Shown: positions 27,060 through 35,439, counted from the stretch's first letter. The stretch is DNA of 64,000 bases from Acinetobacter sp. WCHAc010034 (GCF_001696615.3 NZ_CP032279.1:3224001-3288000), one strand, 5' to 3'. Program-made: numbers and translations. The notes: generated by a model from the sequence alone, not told the origin.

Positions 27060-27944
27060 TTAGAAGTTATAGCCGAATTTTAGGCGGAATTCATTTTTCG
27101 TTTTTTCAATCAGATGCAGGTCTTTATCATCCTGCGCATCGAATTTTTCACGGCCGCCTGCAAGCTGAGGGAACCAGGTTGCTGTCAGCCAGTAGTCTTT
27201 AGAGCCGTAGTGGATAGATGGGCCAAGGAACAGCGTCCAGCGCTCCTGTCCAACTTCGGTTTCAAATTCAGTTTCGTATTGGGTTTCGAGGCTGGTATAC
27301 CAGTTTGGCGCAAAACGGTAGCTCAGGCCTGTTCCTAATTTAATTTCTAATTCCATTTCCGGCTTGGTTGGCCAGTCAAAGTCTGCCGGCAGGTTGTCAA
27401 TATTCTTGCGCTTGGCATAGGTTCCTTCAAAGCCTAAATTGCCGACCCAAATCAGGCTTGCATCCATAAAATATTTCTGGGCGATGAGCATATTCTCAAA
27501 AGAAATTGTCTGCTTGTCTTGCCCGGAATGCGGGTCTACAAGCCCGTAGCTGAGTTCAAACTGGCTGGATAAGCCGATGTTATTCGATGCCGGGCTGAGG
27601 AAGTTGTATTTAGCGCCTGCTTCAAAACCGGACAGTTTAAGGCCGATTTTTTTATCTTCCGGCAGGTAGCCGTCAATCACAATGCCTGAAGTATCGAGGG
27701 ACATTAATTTGACGGCTGCGGATGCATTGAATTTGTCGGTAATGCCGCGCTCATACTCTGTTTTATAGTCAAAAGCCGAGTAATGGCCCGCGCCTTTATC
27801 GCTGCGGTTGGTGACCCATTGGTAGAGTTCCTGGCCGCCTTGGGGCAGTGTTTCTGCGCCGCGGACATAGCCAAATAAATTTTCATCTGCAAAGGCTGGT
27901 GCAGATAAACTTAAAATACAAACAGCGGACAGAATGCGTTTCAT
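27060..27944 (-). CDS. Predicted outer-membrane beta-barrel protein heading the flavin cluster
   Basis: The 294-residue product has a signal peptide (SAVCILSLSAPAFA, cleaved near residue 19) and a mature part made of alternating polar/hydrophobic strands, with a C terminus FRLKFGYNF that ends in an aromatic residue as outer-membrane barrels do. It reads as a barrel of about 12 strands, and I know no function. It is the first gene of the minus-strand cluster with the FMN-binding protein, ApbE and the cytochrome-like protein. A role as the outer-membrane arm of that electron-transfer system is suggested only by position. It could also be an unrelated channel. Confidence 0.65.
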   Translation of the reverse strand: MKRILSAVCILSLSAPAFADENLFGYVRGAETLPQGGQELYQWVTNRSDKGAGHYSAFDYKTEYERGITDKFNASAAVKLMSLDTSGIVIDGYLPEDKKIGLKLSGFEAGAKYNFLSPASNNIGLSSQFELSYGLVDPHSGQDKQTISFENMLIAQKYFMDASLIWVGNLGFEGTYAKRKNIDNLPADFDWPTKPEMELEIKLGTGLSYRFAPNWYTSLETQYETEFETEVGQERWTLFLGPSIHYGSKDYWLTATWFPQLAGGREKFDAQDDKDLHLIEKTKNEFRLKFGYNF

Positions 27945-28621
27945 TAAGTGTTAAACCCCGGGTGTGAGTGCGTTTATGGCATCGGAAGATTGAGCAGCGT
28001 CAACTACTATTAAGAAGCATTAGCATTTCGCCTATCATTTGACTTCTGATTTTCGCAGAGTGTAAATAAATGTAAATTGCCGGTCAATTGAGCAAAATGC
28101 CTTTTATCTTAATCCTGCTTCACCTGCTGAATGTTTCTGGTTTTTTGTTTTCAAGATATTGATTAATATCTTTATTTTATGAATTGGTAATATTTATGAA
28201 TTATTAATATACAATTGTAATTTGCCATTCTGTTTTAAGTTTCATTTAAGCTTCATGCTTTAATGCATTGGCTGCAAATAGGGTTTGCTGGACTTTTACT
28301 TCTTTTTAATTGATGGGATTTTAGGTGAAACAGTCTGAAATCTTTGTCCAGAAAGGGCTGATCAAGGCCGGTAAAAAGGAAGTTTCCTGTAAATAATCAG
28401 CCTGCGGAATGATCAGTTTTGCTGATCAATTAAGATTCTTTGGTGTAGTAAAAGTTAATAATTTAAGAGAGTGGAACAATGCTGGGCGATTCTGGCTGGC
28501 GCATCGCGGGCGCAGGCTCAGGTTTTGCCACTGGAATTAATTCATGCGCATGCGCCATGAATTCACGGCAATTCTCCGCCGCTTTCAGTAGAATCAATTT
28601 ATTTGCAGCATAGAACAGAAA
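27945..28621. other. AT-rich intergenic region with divergent promoters
   Basis: No credible gene lies in these 677 bases. The left part is the leader of the flavin cluster. A short palindrome, GATATT-GATT-AATATC, is at 28155-28170. A 23-codon GTG frame (28325-28396) is too short to support. A minus-strand frame at 28463-28720 runs through the start of the NIF3-like gene and is a shadow. Confidence 0.5.
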
Positions 28622-28936
28622 ATGCTTAAACTCATCTACTACGTTCCTGAATCTCACCTCGAATCCAGCAAGCTTGCAGTCTTTGAAGCAGGCGCTGGCG
28701 GCATAGGCAATTATGAACACTGCGCCTGGCAGGTCTTAGGCACAGGGCAGTTTAAGCCGCTGAAAGGCGCAAATCCGTTTATTGGCGCGCTGGATACATT
28801 GGAGCAGGTGCCTGAATGGCGCGTTGAAACCATTGTGCTTGAAGATAAAGCATCTGCCGTCGCAAAAGCATTAAAGGCAAGCCATCCTTATGAAGAGCCA
28901 GCTTTTGAGTTTATTCAAATTATTGATGTTCTTTAA
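28622..28936 (+). CDS. NIF3-like/CutA-fold small protein
   Basis: This 104-residue protein matches the small single-domain relatives of the YbgI/NIF3 family insert: MLKLIYYVPESHLESSKLAVFEAGAGGIGNY at the start, SHPYEEPAFEFI at the end. The HPYEEP motif is a hallmark of this group, and these proteins form trimers with a ferredoxin-like fold. Their function is not established; some sit next to metal or cofactor genes. The ATG at 28622 begins the family-typical N terminus. It stands alone, 228 bases before a gene on the other strand, and nothing of note lies in that gap. Confidence 0.75.
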   Translation: MLKLIYYVPESHLESSKLAVFEAGAGGIGNYEHCAWQVLGTGQFKPLKGANPFIGALDTLEQVPEWRVETIVLEDKASAVAKALKASHPYEEPAFEFIQIIDVL

Positions 28937-29164
28937 TGCTGAATTTAAAAATATATTGGATACGCGTTAACGTCATTCGCAACTGTCTGAGGCAGGACTT
29001 AATTGATCAGATAAAGTATCTGCGGCTAAGGTGATAGAAGGCGGAATAGAACGATTTTTGCGATGAGAAGCAGCGCTCCGCAAGGTGGTTTTCTTACGAA
29101 GCTTCACTTCTCATTTTCCTGAAATTTAAACTTTAATGAAAAGATTCCATTGAGAGAATCAAGA

Positions 29165-29926
29165 TTAAACCTTCTGAATGAACAGCTCACGGTCAAAACG
29201 GTACTGCGGGAAGAACACGCCGTCTTCTGCGCGCTCACCTGCGCCAATCACCATGACCGGATACTGCTGATCATTCAGATTCAAAATTTTGCGCACCAGC
29301 GGCTCATCAAAGCCTTCCATCATGCAGCTGTCAAAACCGTAAGCGCGCAAAGCCAGCACTAAGTTTTCGCAGGCCAGCGCAGTGGTTTTTGTCGCCCAAA
29401 GCTTGGCATCTGCCGGATTGAATGCGGTAACGGGCAGCTGCTTGTCCAATGAGCGGGCAAGCTTGAAAGCGACTTTCTTAAAGTTACCCAGTGAATTAAA
29501 GTAACCGGTTTTATAATTATACGGAATAATGCGGTAATACTTTTGCACGGCAGCCGGTGCTTCCGGAAACGGAAACTCGCTGATGTTCATTTTTGCCATT
29601 TCGTCCAAGCGGTCGGTGCGCGCAACGCAAACAATCAATTCCTGCGCTGTTTTAGCTGCCAACTGATTCAGGCAGGCTTTCACCAGCTGCTTTTTCTTGG
29701 CTGGGCTTTGCACCACATAAAAGCTCCAAGGCTGTAAATTCGAGGAGTTCGGCGCCAGCAGCGCCAAATCCAGACAGGCGTCCAGCACATCATTTGGAAT
29801 AGGCTTGGTGCTGAACTTGCGCACAGAGCGTCGGCTTTCAATGACTTTGCGGAAATTTTCTACATCAATATCCTGCGGCGCAGGCTCAAAATAGCGTTTC
29901 TTTTCAGTTTTGTTTTGGCTTGTCAT
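29165..29926 (-). CDS. Nitroreductase family protein
   Basis: A 253-residue flavin-dependent oxidoreductase. The start of the domain has IESRRSVRKFSTKPIPNDVL (about 29-48) and the FMN-binding LLAPNSSNLQPWSFYVV (about 56-72). The end carries GFDSCMMEGFDEPLVRKIL and GAGERAEDG. These enzymes are usually FMN-binding homodimers that reduce nitro-aromatics, quinones or enones with NAD(P)H. The C-terminal region is slightly longer than in NfsB-type enzymes. Cytosolic; the physiological substrate is unknown. It is monocistronic, followed by a 228-base gap. Confidence 0.85.
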   Translation of the reverse strand: MTSQNKTEKKRYFEPAPQDIDVENFRKVIESRRSVRKFSTKPIPNDVLDACLDLALLAPNSSNLQPWSFYVVQSPAKKKQLVKACLNQLAAKTAQELIVCVARTDRLDEMAKMNISEFPFPEAPAAVQKYYRIIPYNYKTGYFNSLGNFKKVAFKLARSLDKQLPVTAFNPADAKLWATKTTALACENLVLALRAYGFDSCMMEGFDEPLVRKILNLNDQQYPVMVIGAGERAEDGVFFPQYRFDRELFIQKV

Positions 29927-29979
29927 GAAGTTGGCATCTTAGCGGTTGAGTTAAAATTCATGTGGGGGCGGAAAATAAA

Positions 29980-30012
29980 AAAACCACCTGGCTGCGTGAA
30001 CCAGGCGGTTTT
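29980..30012 (-). terminator. Terminator after the enoyl-CoA hydratase gene
   Basis: On the minus strand AAAACCGCCTGG (30012-30001) pairs with CCAGGTGGTTTT (29991-29980), one mismatch, followed by TTTATTTTCC. It lies about 22 bases past the stop of the minus-strand gene. Confidence 0.8.
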
Positions 30013-30034
30013 CATTATCCAGCCAATGCTGAAA

Positions 30035-30835
30035 TTAATTGAACTGGGTAAAGTCCGGCTTGCGCTTCTGCATAAAGGCCGCGACCGCTTCAGCCATTTC
30101 CGGAGAAGACACGCGCTTCATGAAAATTACCGCTTCATCATCAATGCAGTCCACAATTTCCTGCAGATTGTGCTTCATCAGCGCTTTGGTCTGGCGCAGT
30201 GACGCCAGCGGCAAGGCGGCTAAAATCTGCGCCTGCTTCAGGGCTTTTGCATAAGGGGCTTCTTCAATGCTGTTGACAATGCCGGCGCTGAGCGCTTTTT
30301 CGCTGTCAAATTTCTGCGCCGTGAACAGCAGTTCCGCCGCTTTATGATAGCCCGCCTGCTGAATCAGCAGCTTGCTGGAAGCGCCTTCCGGCGACAGGCC
30401 CAGGCTGACAAATGGAATCTGGAACAGAGCGGTATTGTCGCTGTAAACCAAGTCCGCATGCAGCAGAATCGTTACGCCAATGCCAATCGCCACGCCGCGC
30501 ACTGCGCAGATTAACGGCTTGGAAAATCTGGCTGCGGATTTCAGCACCACAAACGGCGGCGCATCGCCGGCTTTGCCTGCAAGCGGGGCTTGAATGAACT
30601 TCATGAAGTCCTGCATGTCATTGCCGGCGCTGAAGTCTGCATTTTCGCCGCGCAGAATCACCACGCGGACGGCTTTATCCTGATCGGCTTGATCCAGAGC
30701 TTCTGCAATTTTCAAATACAGTTCGCCATATAAGGCATTTTTGGCTTCCGGGCGGTTAATGGCTAAGGTCAGCACGCCATTGTCTAAATTCGCATTCAAA
30801 TGTTGATGAGGCTGTTGAATACAACTAAGTGTCAT
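30035..30835 (-). CDS. Enoyl-CoA hydratase/isomerase family protein
   Basis: A crotonase-fold protein of 266 residues. The N-terminal NGVLTLAINRPEAKNAL segment (about 19-35), the oxyanion-hole stretch FSAGNDMQDF (about 73-82) and VRGVAIGIGVTILLHADLVY (about 113-132) are typical. At the usual catalytic Glu positions, the region after HADLVYSDNTALFQIPF has SPEGASSKLLIQQAG, so one of the two hydratase glutamates appears to be present as Glu in SPEGAS and the other may be absent; isomerase or CoA-related activity is as likely as hydratase. It is cytosolic. It is transcribed away from nadM. Confidence 0.8.
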   Translation of the reverse strand: MTLSCIQQPHQHLNANLDNGVLTLAINRPEAKNALYGELYLKIAEALDQADQDKAVRVVILRGENADFSAGNDMQDFMKFIQAPLAGKAGDAPPFVVLKSAARFSKPLICAVRGVAIGIGVTILLHADLVYSDNTALFQIPFVSLGLSPEGASSKLLIQQAGYHKAAELLFTAQKFDSEKALSAGIVNSIEEAPYAKALKQAQILAALPLASLRQTKALMKHNLQEIVDCIDDEAVIFMKRVSSPEMAEAVAAFMQKRKPDFTQFN

Positions 30836-30940
30836 CGTACTATCCTTGCTTTAACTTAATTCAATTTTTATGGGCCCATTATGTCGCATTTTTTCCGTGC
30901 CGGCGCAACTGGTGAGTTCATAAAAAAACGATGATCCGCT

Positions 30941-31510
30941 ATGAAATATGCATTTGATTATTTGGTTTTTATTGGCCGCTTTCAGCCTTTTCATCTGGCG
31001 CATATGCAAACCATTCAAATTGCGCTGCAGCAAAGCCATTATGTCATTTTAGCTTTAGGCTCCGCGCAGAATGAGCGCAATATTAAAAATCCGTTCACCG
31101 CCAGCGAACGCGAGAAGATGATTTTATCGAATTTTTCCGCGGCCGATCAGCAGCGCATCAAGTTTGTGGAAGTGATTGATGTCTATAATGATGAAAAATG
31201 GCAGAAACTGGTGAAGTCTTTGGTGGCCGGCATTACGCAGCCGCATCAGCGCATTGGCCTGATTGGCCATTTTAAGGATGATTCATCCTATTACTTAAAG
31301 TTCTTCCCTGAGTGGGAAATGGTGGAGCTGGACAGCATGCAGGGTTCGATGTCGGCCACACCCGTGCGCGAAGCCTATTACCGCGGCGATATTCAGGCTG
31401 ATGCCTTTCCGGCAGGCACTATCAATTTTTTACAGAGTTTTCAAAACACCTCTATATATCAACAATTGCAAGACAAATTCCTGACCCAAGACAAAAGCAA
31501 TCTGCCCTGA
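30941..31510 (+). CDS. nadM: Nicotinamide-nucleotide adenylyltransferase, NadM type
   Basis: This 189-residue nucleotidyltransferase makes NAD from NMN and ATP. The nucleotidyltransferase motif GRFQPFHLAH (12-21) contains the catalytic (H/T)xGH-like element, and SMSATPVREA (about 141-150) is the second, SxTxxR-type motif. The overall length is that of stand-alone NadM, which belongs to the archaeal-type rather than the NadD-type enzymes and is present in Acinetobacter. It is cytosolic. The ATG at 30941 follows GATCCG with no strong ribosome-binding site. Its stop is 57 bases before the YceI start. Confidence 0.88.
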   Translation: MKYAFDYLVFIGRFQPFHLAHMQTIQIALQQSHYVILALGSAQNERNIKNPFTASEREKMILSNFSAADQQRIKFVEVIDVYNDEKWQKLVKSLVAGITQPHQRIGLIGHFKDDSSYYLKFFPEWEMVELDSMQGSMSATPVREAYYRGDIQADAFPAGTINFLQSFQNTSIYQQLQDKFLTQDKSNLP

Positions 31511-31567
31511 TCTTTAGTTAAGCTGTTGTTATTCGGACAGCAATCTGCTTCGACTAAGGGGCAAGGC

Positions 31568-32131
31568 ATGGGGATTAAAATACGCATAACACAGTGCCTT
31601 CTGGCCGGCCTTGCGGCTTTAAGCCTGCAGGCGCCGGCGCAGGGCTGGACGCTGACGGCAGCCAGCCATGTCAGTTTTGATATTAAAGCGGTTGGGCTGT
31701 CGGTGGTGAAGGGCACTTTCAATCAGCAGCAGTCCCGCATGTTTTTTGATGCCGGCGCGCCCAAAAATGCATCGGCTGAACTGATTCTGGCCGCCAACAG
31801 CCTGACATTCAGCAAGCCGGCCTTAAAGAATATGATTTTAGGGGAAGACTTTTTCAATGCGGCGCAATATAAAACCGCGACCTTTAAAAGCACGGAATTT
31901 CATCCGCTGGGCAATGGCCGCTACAGCGTGAAAGGCGACTTGACCCTGCGCGGCGTCACCAAAGAAGTTACTTTTGATATGTATTTAAAGCCGAATCCGT
32001 CCAACCCTAAACTGCTGGATGTGCAGTCATCCACGGTGATTAACCGCAGTGATTTCGGCATGAAAAGGGCGCTGGGCGGCGTTGGTGAAAAAGTGAATAT
32101 TCAGCTCTCAGGCCAATGGCTGGCGAAATGA
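31568..32131 (+). CDS. YceI-family periplasmic lipocalin-like protein
   Basis: The 187-residue product has a signal peptide (LAGLAALSLQAPAQG, cleaved near residue 25) and a YceI domain, an all-beta barrel with a hydrophobic pocket that binds polyisoprenoids or amphiphiles. Typical features are SFDIKAVGLSVVKGTF (about 36-51), FNAAQYKTATFKSTEF (about 97-112) and VKGDLTLRGVTKEVTFDM (about 122-139). I chose the ATG at 31568, which opens the signal peptide and follows AAGGGG; the frame itself begins at 31526. The function of this family is not firmly set. Confidence 0.85.
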   Translation: MGIKIRITQCLLAGLAALSLQAPAQGWTLTAASHVSFDIKAVGLSVVKGTFNQQQSRMFFDAGAPKNASAELILAANSLTFSKPALKNMILGEDFFNAAQYKTATFKSTEFHPLGNGRYSVKGDLTLRGVTKEVTFDMYLKPNPSNPKLLDVQSSTVINRSDFGMKRALGGVGEKVNIQLSGQWLAK

Positions 32132-32163
32132 TTCACGCGCTGCCATGCTGAAAATGGCGCAGC

Positions 32164-33054
32164 TCAATTCATATGTTTATGCGCATGCTGCAGCAGGGCG
32201 GCGGTCAGCTTCTGCAGCTGCGCAGACTGCTGCTTCCAGTGGTGCCAGTACAGCTGAATATTGCAGCGCGCTTCCGGCATAACTTCAATCAGCTGGCCCG
32301 TTTCAAGCCGGCCCGCAATTTGGTAATCCGGCACCATGCCAAAGCCCAGCCCTAAGAAAACCGCTTCGGTAAAGGCGGTAGAAGAAGGAATGTAATGGTG
32401 CGGATAGCTTTCGGCGCTCAGGCCGAATATTTTTAAAATGACATCGGTATGCAGGCGGTCTTTGCTGTTGTAAATCACAGCAGGCGCCTGCCTTAAGGCC
32501 TCTCTGCCAATGCCCTTGGTAAACCACTGCCGGCTGAATTCAGGCGTAGCTACCATGCGGTAGGTCATGGCGCCTAAAGGCTGGGCAAGGCAGCCGTTCA
32601 TGGCGTTCACTTCTGTTGAAATGCAGGCATTCACCAAGCCGGCTTCGAGCAGGTGATGAGTCTGGCTCTGGTCATCGACCTGCAAATGCAGCGCAATTTT
32701 TTCTTCCAGCAGGGTCTGGCGCAGCACCGGCAGCAGCCATGTCGCAAGCGAGTCATCATTGCTGGCAATTTGCAGCCGGTAAAAATCAGAGGCGGAGGCT
32801 TTGCCGGTTAAGTCCTGAATCAGCGACTGTTCCAGCAGGCGCGCATGCTGCAGATAGTGCAGCAGCGATTGGCCGGCTTGGGTGACGCGGCAGGGGCGTT
32901 CGCGCACAATCAGCAGCTGCCCTAAGGTTTTTTCCAGGCTTTGTATGCGCAGGGTCACTGCGGATGCGGTGATGCAGAGGCGCGCCGCAGCCAGATCAAA
33001 ACTGCCGGTTTCCGCCACGGCAAAAAAGGCATCGCACTGTTTATGGTTAAGCAT
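32164..33054 (-). CDS. argP: LysR-type regulator ArgP (IciA)
   Basis: The 296-residue protein has a LysR winged helix-turn-helix (about 3-60, FDLAAARLCITASAVTLRIQSLE) and an effector domain. It matches ArgP, which in E. coli activates the arginine exporter gene argO and responds to Lys and Arg. The strongest support is that it is divergently transcribed from an argO-type exporter gene, with a 117-base promoter region between them. The segment LGLGFGMVPDYQIAGRLETGQLIEV near residue 228 is conserved in this family. Confidence 0.88.
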   Translation of the reverse strand: MLNHKQCDAFFAVAETGSFDLAAARLCITASAVTLRIQSLEKTLGQLLIVRERPCRVTQAGQSLLHYLQHARLLEQSLIQDLTGKASASDFYRLQIASNDDSLATWLLPVLRQTLLEEKIALHLQVDDQSQTHHLLEAGLVNACISTEVNAMNGCLAQPLGAMTYRMVATPEFSRQWFTKGIGREALRQAPAVIYNSKDRLHTDVILKIFGLSAESYPHHYIPSSTAFTEAVFLGLGFGMVPDYQIAGRLETGQLIEVMPEARCNIQLYWHHWKQQSAQLQKLTAALLQHAHKHMN

Positions 33055-33171
33055 TTTCCGTCCATTATCCAGCTAAAAATAATTTAGCCAGGCTGATATT
33101 TTCTAAATAATACTCAATTTAAGGCAAATAAACCGATAATGCGCTGAAGATATTTCATATGTTGTGCGCTT
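33055..33171. promoter_or_regulatory. Shared promoter region of argP and argO
   Basis: This 117-base stretch separates the two divergent start codons. It is AT-rich around 33076-33134 (TAAAAATAATTTAG, AATAATACTCAATTT), as expected for LysR-type binding sites upstream of both promoters. I did not find a distinct ArgP consensus. Confidence 0.5.
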
Positions 33172-33777
33172 ATGCTGAATACTTATTTGCAGGGCTTTGC
33201 GGTTAGCCTGAGCCTGATTGTCGCCATTGGCGCGCAAAATGCCTTTGTGCTGAAGCAGGGCCTGAAAAAGCAGTCGGTTTTTTGGGTATGCTTTGCCTGC
33301 GCGCTTTCCGACTCCATTTTAATTGCCTTTGGCGTAGCCGGTTTTTCGGCGGTGCTGCAGCGCTATCCTGAAATCATTCAGTTTGCAAAATGGGGCGGGG
33401 CGGTGTTTTTGCTCTGGTACGGTTTTCAGCATGCGGTGCAAGCGCTCAAATCTCAGCAGGCTCTGCAAGCCAGCCAGACTGAGGAGAGCCGCTTCGCTCA
33501 AATCATTCTGCTATGCCTGGCGCTGACTTGGCTGAATCCGCATGTGTATTTGGATACCGTCATATTGCTGGGGGCCATCTCCACCCAGTTTGAACAGACC
33601 CGGCTGTATTTTGCCTTAGGCGCCATTACGGCGTCATGGCTGTTTTTCTTCAGCTTGGGCTATGGCGCGCGGGTTTTGATTCCTGTGTTTGAAAAGCCTA
33701 AAGCATGGAATATTCTGGATGGGGCGATTGCTTTAGTTATGTGGGGAATTGCGCTTTCACTTGCTGTGAGCGCTTAA
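33172..33777 (+). CDS. argO: LysE/ArgO-family amino-acid exporter
   Basis: A 201-residue inner-membrane protein with six hydrophobic segments (about 5-24, 38-60, 66-86, 108-130, 143-166 and 176-199). The LysE/ArgO hallmark IVAIGAQNAFVLKQGL lies at residues 16-31. LysE/ArgO proteins export Arg, Lys and analogues such as canavanine and so guard against intracellular excess. The gene is divergent from argP, which fits regulation by Lys/Arg. Start ATG 33172, no terminator of note. Its stop is 25 bases before the next small gene, which could be cotranscribed. Confidence 0.9.
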   Translation: MLNTYLQGFAVSLSLIVAIGAQNAFVLKQGLKKQSVFWVCFACALSDSILIAFGVAGFSAVLQRYPEIIQFAKWGGAVFLLWYGFQHAVQALKSQQALQASQTEESRFAQIILLCLALTWLNPHVYLDTVILLGAISTQFEQTRLYFALGAITASWLFFFSLGYGARVLIPVFEKPKAWNILDGAIALVMWGIALSLAVSA

Positions 33778-33802
33778 ATTTTAAAGTGTTAGGATTGGGC
33801 TG

Positions 33803-34126
33803 ATGAACCCGGAGCAGGAATTTGTGATTGTTGCAGAACTTGCCGGAGATAGGGCGGCAGTTAAAACTGAAAATTTATTTCTTGCGGCTCAATTGATATC
33901 AATAGGATTTGGAATCAATGAAAGTTCAACTTTTAATTTAGCAATCCGTGATGAAGATCATCGGCTGTTAGTTATAGATATTTTAATTGAACTGGGCGCG
34001 CTATTTTCAAGTGGAAGGGATTGGAGTCCTGCAGAGCTGGTCAGATATTATGTTGAGCTGGGGAAAATCAGTAAAAAATTTAAAGTGATTTCCTGGAAAA
34101 ATCCGCATGATTATACGATTAGATAA
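33803..34126 (+). CDS. Hypothetical 107-residue protein downstream of argO
   Basis: The sequence has no signal peptide or membrane segment and no motif I recognise. The C-terminal part (RYYVELGKISKKFKVISWKNPHDYTIR) is basic. The N-terminal part has a long helix-like region with NLFLAAQLISIGFGINES. It has an own start close to argO (25-base gap) and the composition is a little more AT-rich than its neighbours, so transfer is possible. The 60-base region after it ends with a strong hairpin. Confidence 0.5.
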   Translation: MNPEQEFVIVAELAGDRAAVKTENLFLAAQLISIGFGINESSTFNLAIRDEDHRLLVIDILIELGALFSSGRDWSPAELVRYYVELGKISKKFKVISWKNPHDYTIR

Positions 34127-34150
34127 AATCATTTAACCGATGTTCGAGAG

Positions 34151-34181
34151 CAGGGGCAGTTGAGCAGCTCAACTGCCCCTG
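34151..34181. terminator. Strong palindrome between two converging genes
   Basis: CAGGGGCAGTTGAG (34151-34164) and CTCAACTGCCCCTG (34168-34181) form a perfect 14-bp stem around a 3-base loop. It lies between the hypothetical plus-strand gene and the minus-strand bcp gene, so it could stop transcription from either side. T tracts are weak on both sides. Confidence 0.5.
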
Positions 34182-34198
34182 TCTGCACAAAATCTATT

Positions 34199-34654
34199 TT
34201 AAGCCTGCAGCGCTTTAAGGTCTTCCAGCACTTGTTCCGCATGGCCGGCGGCTTTTACCTTGCGGTATTCTTTAACCAGTTTGCCGTTATGGAAAATAAA
34301 GGTTGAGCGTTCAATGCCCATAACTTTTTTGCCATACATATTTTTTTCTTTAATCACATCAAAGTGCTTGCACAGCACTTCTTCTTTGTCGCTGATTAAG
34401 TTGATGCTCAGATTCTGCTTTTCAGTGAAGTTCTGATGCGCTTTTACCGAGTCGCGTGAAATGCCGATCACAGCGGCATTCAGCGCATCAAACTGATCTT
34501 TCAGGCAGGAAAAGCCGATGGCCTGCGTGGTGCAGCCCGGTGTGGAATCTTTAGGGTAAAAATAAACAATCAGCCATTCTGCAGGCGCTTCCGCCAAGTT
34601 CACTTCGCCGGCAGTGGCAGGGAAGGATTGATTCGGTAAGCTAAGGTCAGACAT
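34199..34654 (-). CDS. bcp: Peroxiredoxin of the Bcp/PrxQ type
   Basis: This 151-residue protein is a thiol peroxidase with the peroxidatic cysteine in YPKDSTPGCTTQAIGFSC (about residues 34-51). A second Cys four residues on (GFSC in that stretch) is the resolving Cys of many Bcp proteins. Bcp removes H2O2 and organic peroxides using thioredoxin. It is cytosolic. The ATG at 34654 has AAGGAG 8 bases upstream; the longer frame to 34678 overlaps the neighbouring gene. It is transcribed just after the Dph6-like ATPase gene, in an apparent pair. Confidence 0.9.
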   Translation of the reverse strand: MSDLSLPNQSFPATAGEVNLAEAPAEWLIVYFYPKDSTPGCTTQAIGFSCLKDQFDALNAAVIGISRDSVKAHQNFTEKQNLSINLISDKEEVLCKHFDVIKEKNMYGKKVMGIERSTFIFHNGKLVKEYRKVKAAGHAEQVLEDLKALQA

Positions 34655-34674
34655 GAGATGCTCCTTCAAAATAG

Positions 34675-35361
34675 TCAATGATGTTCTAATTCAAGCGCTA
34701 AAAAGGCATAGTCGCCATGATACAGAATTTCGCCCTGCCGTACAGGAATTGGCTTTTTAAAAAGCGGGCCGTCCAGTACGGTGGTATGAAACTCGCCGCC
34801 TTCACCGCAGGGATCGATGCCTCTGAGCAGCAGTTCATCAACATAATCCAGCGTCATGATTCTGCCTAAATCGGCTGCGGTCATGCCCAGCTTCAGATTG
34901 ACCGTGACCAGCATGGTTTGAAAGCCCAGCTGAATAAATTCCTGAATGACTTCAAGATGCGGGCGCTGCCATAAAGGCATGCACAGCTGCAGGCCGGCCT
35001 GGGCTGCGACTTTTTCATGCCAGCAGCCGTGCTCAGGCATGTCTAAGTCGCCATTGACTAGGACTTCCGCGCCCAGCTGCCGGGCTTCGGACAGCATCTT
35101 TAGAAATTCTGCTTCATAGCTCTGCCAGCTGGCGCTGGCCAGCAGAATCGGCAGCCCTAATGCCTGCGCCTGCGCATGAATGATTTCCAAAGGCATGGCA
35201 TGCGAGCGCGAGCGCTGGCCGTGCTCTTCCAGCATGGCAATCAGGCCTGTGGCTTGCCCCATCTTTAAAGCGTGATACAGCGCCAGCGTGCTGTCTTTTC
35301 CGCCGCTGTAGGAGGCGACAAATTTCTGCCCCGGCGCCATTGTTTTCCACGATTCACTCAT
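34675..35361 (-). CDS. Dph6-like ATP pyrophosphatase, bacterial (function unknown)
   Basis: The 228-residue product carries an N-terminal PP-loop (VASYSGGKDSTLALYHA, about 14-30) like diphthine-ammonia ligase. The SHAMPLEIIHAQAQALGLPILLA segment (about 52-75), the NGDLDMPEHGCWHEKVAAQAGL region (about 106-127), and FHTTVLDGP near residue 200 also agree. Archaeal and eukaryotic Dph6 amidates diphthine on elongation factor 2; bacteria lack diphthamide, so the bacterial members must act on something else. I chose the ATG at 35361 (preceded by GGAA); a TTG at 35373 is in frame. The bcp gene starts 20 bases downstream. Confidence 0.75.
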   Translation of the reverse strand: MSESWKTMAPGQKFVASYSGGKDSTLALYHALKMGQATGLIAMLEEHGQRSRSHAMPLEIIHAQAQALGLPILLASASWQSYEAEFLKMLSEARQLGAEVLVNGDLDMPEHGCWHEKVAAQAGLQLCMPLWQRPHLEVIQEFIQLGFQTMLVTVNLKLGMTAADLGRIMTLDYVDELLLRGIDPCGEGGEFHTTVLDGPLFKKPIPVRQGEILYHGDYAFLALELEHH

Positions 35362-35397
35362 TGTTTTTTCCAAATTCCGTTTAAAAAAGCAGTCAAT

Positions 35398-35423
35398 AAA
35401 AAAGCCTGCAAAAAGCAGGCTTT
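35398..35423 (-). terminator. Terminator after the small CxC periplasmic gene
   Basis: AAAGCCTGC (35401-35409) and GCAGGCTTT (35415-35423) form a perfect 9-bp stem. On the minus strand the stem is followed by TTTTATTG. It lies 17 bases beyond the stop of the gene at 35440. Confidence 0.8.
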
Positions 35424-35439
35424 CTCACAGTCAGTCAGC

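Noticed and set aside
28012..28027. Fur-box-like sequence upstream of the flavin operon
   Set aside because: On the minus strand AATGCTAATGCTTCTT agrees with the 19-bp Fur consensus at only about 11 positions, which is not better than chance in AT-rich DNA.
28325..28396. 23-codon GTG frame upstream of the NIF3-like gene
   Set aside because: Too short and without a clear ribosome-binding site or attenuator structure to support a leader peptide.
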